Assembly: GCA_035761805.1 (NCBI GenBank)
Contig: DASTQL010000081.1
Location: forward strand, 1 to 6,577
DNA from: DASTQL01 sp035761805
GTDB lineage: Bacteria; Actinomycetota; Actinomycetes; Jiangellales; Jiangellaceae
Direction of reading: 5' to 3'
DNA: 6,577 nt
The translations under genes were made by a program, and so were the position numbers. Of the stretch, positions 5,438 to 6,577 are shown one piece after another (positions within the stretch are counted from its first letter, which is position 1; every line of letters starts with the position of its first letter). Below the pieces are notes generated by a model that ran no database searches, had not been told where the DNA came from, and worked only from the letters and a program-made list of their open reading frames with translations.

Positions 5438-6577
5438 ATGGGCAAGATCCTCCTCAAGGGCGGCACGGTCGTCTCCGTCGATCCGGCGAACGGGGACCTG
5501 AAGGTGGGCGACGTCCTCCTCGAGGACGACCGGATCGCCGGAGTCGAGGCGGGCATCGAGGCCGACGCGGAGGTGGTCGACTGCGCCGGCAAGATCGTCA
5601 TCCCCGGGTTCGTGGACACGCACCGGCACACCTGGGAGGCCGCGATCCGCAACTGCGCTCCCAACGCCACCCTGGACGACTACTTCGTCGAGGTCCTCGA
5701 CACCTTCGCGCCGCTCTACCGGGCCGAGGACGTGCACGCGAGCAACGTCGCGGGGTCGCTCGAGTGCCTCAACGCCGGCATCACGACCCTGGTCGACTGG
5801 TCGCACATCAACAACACCCCCGACCATCCCGACGCCGCAGTCACCGCGCTGCAGGAGACCGGCATCCGTGCGCAGTACGCGTACGGCAGCGCCAACACCT
5901 CGCTGGAGAAGTACTGGTTCTTCAGCGCCGAGGAGATCCCGGGCGACGACGTCCGGCGGATCCGGGAGACCTACTTCCCCTCGGACGACGGACTGCTCAC
6001 GATGGGCCTGGCCACCCGTGGCCCCGGCTTCACCCAGGACCAGGTCGTGCAGCACGAGTGGGCGCTGGCTCGTGAGCTCGGCATCCCGCTCACCGTCCAC
6101 GTCGGGATGGGCCGCATGGCCGGCCGCTTCGCCATGGTGGAGCAGCTGGACCGGCTCGGACTGCTCGGGCCCGACACGACCTTCGTCCACTGCTGCTACT
6201 TCAGCGACCACGAGTGGAAGCGGGTCGCCGAGACCGGCGGCACGATCTCCATCGCGGCGCAGGTCGAGCTCCAGATGGGACACGGCTGGCCACCGGTCAA
6301 CAAGAGCCACCAGTTCGGGCTGCGGCCCAGCCTGTCGACCGACGTCGTGACGACGGTGCCCGGCGACATGTTCACCCAGATCCGGGCCGCCTTCGGCGCC
6401 GAGCGGGCCCGGGTCAACGCCGTCTGCTGGGAGGCAGACACCGGGGTGCCGGACAGCATGCTGACGGCCCGCAAGATGCTCGAGATCGCGACCATCAACG
6501 GTGCCCACGTCGCGGGGCTGGAGGACAAGGTCGGCTCTCTCACGCCGGGCAAGAAGGCCGACGTCGTCGTCATCGAC
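5438..6577 (+). CDS. Metal-dependent amidohydrolase, TRZ/ATZ/cytosine-deaminase-like (C-terminus cut by window edge)
   Basis: This is a TIM-barrel hydrolase of the amidohydrolase superfamily, whose members deaminate or hydrolyse heterocycles, amides and halogenated triazines in the cytoplasm. The N-terminal beta-sandwich segment (1-57) ends in AGKIVIPGFVDTHRHTWE, placing metal ligands at His62 and His64. Further expected ligands are His221 (PLTVHVGMG), His251 (FVHCCYFSDHEW) and Asp302 (LSTDVVTT). The late block GSLTPGKKADVVVID marks the return to the sandwich domain and is where the window ends, at residue 380 of an expected 440-480. The Glu normally found three residues after the third His (HxxE) is Met224. 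The ATG at 5438, the only ATG start in the window, has GGAAGGGG eight bases upstream. It follows E1-beta after 39 bases with no terminator, so it is likely in the same operon. The substrate is unknown. An imidic, purine- or triazine-like ring or a cyclic amide is possible, but the altered HxxE warns against simply calling it a deaminase. Confidence 0.87.
   Translation, partial: MGKILLKGGTVVSVDPANGDLKVGDVLLEDDRIAGVEAGIEADAEVVDCAGKIVIPGFVDTHRHTWEAAIRNCAPNATLDDYFVEVLDTFAPLYRAEDVHASNVAGSLECLNAGITTLVDWSHINNTPDHPDAAVTALQETGIRAQYAYGSANTSLEKYWFFSAEEIPGDDVRRIRETYFPSDDGLLTMGLATRGPGFTQDQVVQHEWALARELGIPLTVHVGMGRMAGRFAMVEQLDRLGLLGPDTTFVHCCYFSDHEWKRVAETGGTISIAAQVELQMGHGWPPVNKSHQFGLRPSLSTDVVTTVPGDMFTQIRAAFGAERARVNAVCWEADTGVPDSMLTARKMLEIATINGAHVAGLEDKVGSLTPGKKADVVVID

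Noticed and set aside
5105..6508. A 467-codon open frame on the minus strand opposite E1-beta and the amidohydrolase
   Set aside because: It runs antisense across two genes with complete motif sets and has an Asp/Val/Gly/Arg-rich composition typical of reverse-frame shadows in high-GC DNA.

Overview
The window is very GC-rich, with GTG start codons on six of the seven genes, AGGAGG-type ribosome binding sites and almost no intergenic space. This points to a high-GC actinobacterium, for example a Nocardioides- or Pseudonocardia-like genus; the genus is a guess. There are seven protein-coding genes, two of them cut by the window edges. I see no RNA gene, insertion sequence, CRISPR array or convincing terminator.

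Left arm (minus strand, 1-1948). Reading away from the central gap, the order is an XRE-family regulator with a C-terminal cupin domain, a small MTH1187/YqgV-type thiamine-binding protein, and a FAD-dependent oxidoreductase of the geranylgeranyl reductase family cut at base 1. The gaps are 46 and 22 bases, so these three may form one transcription unit.

Centre (1949-2100). A 152-base divergent intergenic region separates the regulator from the right-hand genes. It holds a candidate promoter, an imperfect palindrome overlapping its -10 box, and a second copy of the same half-site. This is the natural place for the XRE-cupin regulator to act on both arms.

Right arm (plus strand, 2101-6577). 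A tightly packed, translationally coupled set: an M24 (creatinase / aminopeptidase P fold) enzyme, E1-alpha and E1-beta of a thiamine diphosphate-dependent 2-oxoacid (acetoin-dehydrogenase-like) dehydrogenase, then a metal-dependent amidohydrolase of the TRZ/ATZ/cytosine-deaminase type that runs off the right edge. No E2 or E3 lies between E1-beta and the amidohydrolase.

Taken together, the right arm looks like a catabolic operon of unknown substrate, probably a nitrogen-containing small molecule: two C-N (or related) hydrolases and an oxidative decarboxylase or C-C cleaving enzyme, controlled by a divergent ligand-sensing regulator. Both hydrolases depart from their family's textbook active site: the M24 enzyme has Cys270 where the second metal-binding Asp is expected, and the amidohydrolase has Met224 where the HxxE glutamate is expected. 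The thiamine-binding protein on the opposite strand may be linked to cofactor supply for the E1 pair. The substrate and pathway are inference; the gene families and active-site residues are read directly from the sequence.
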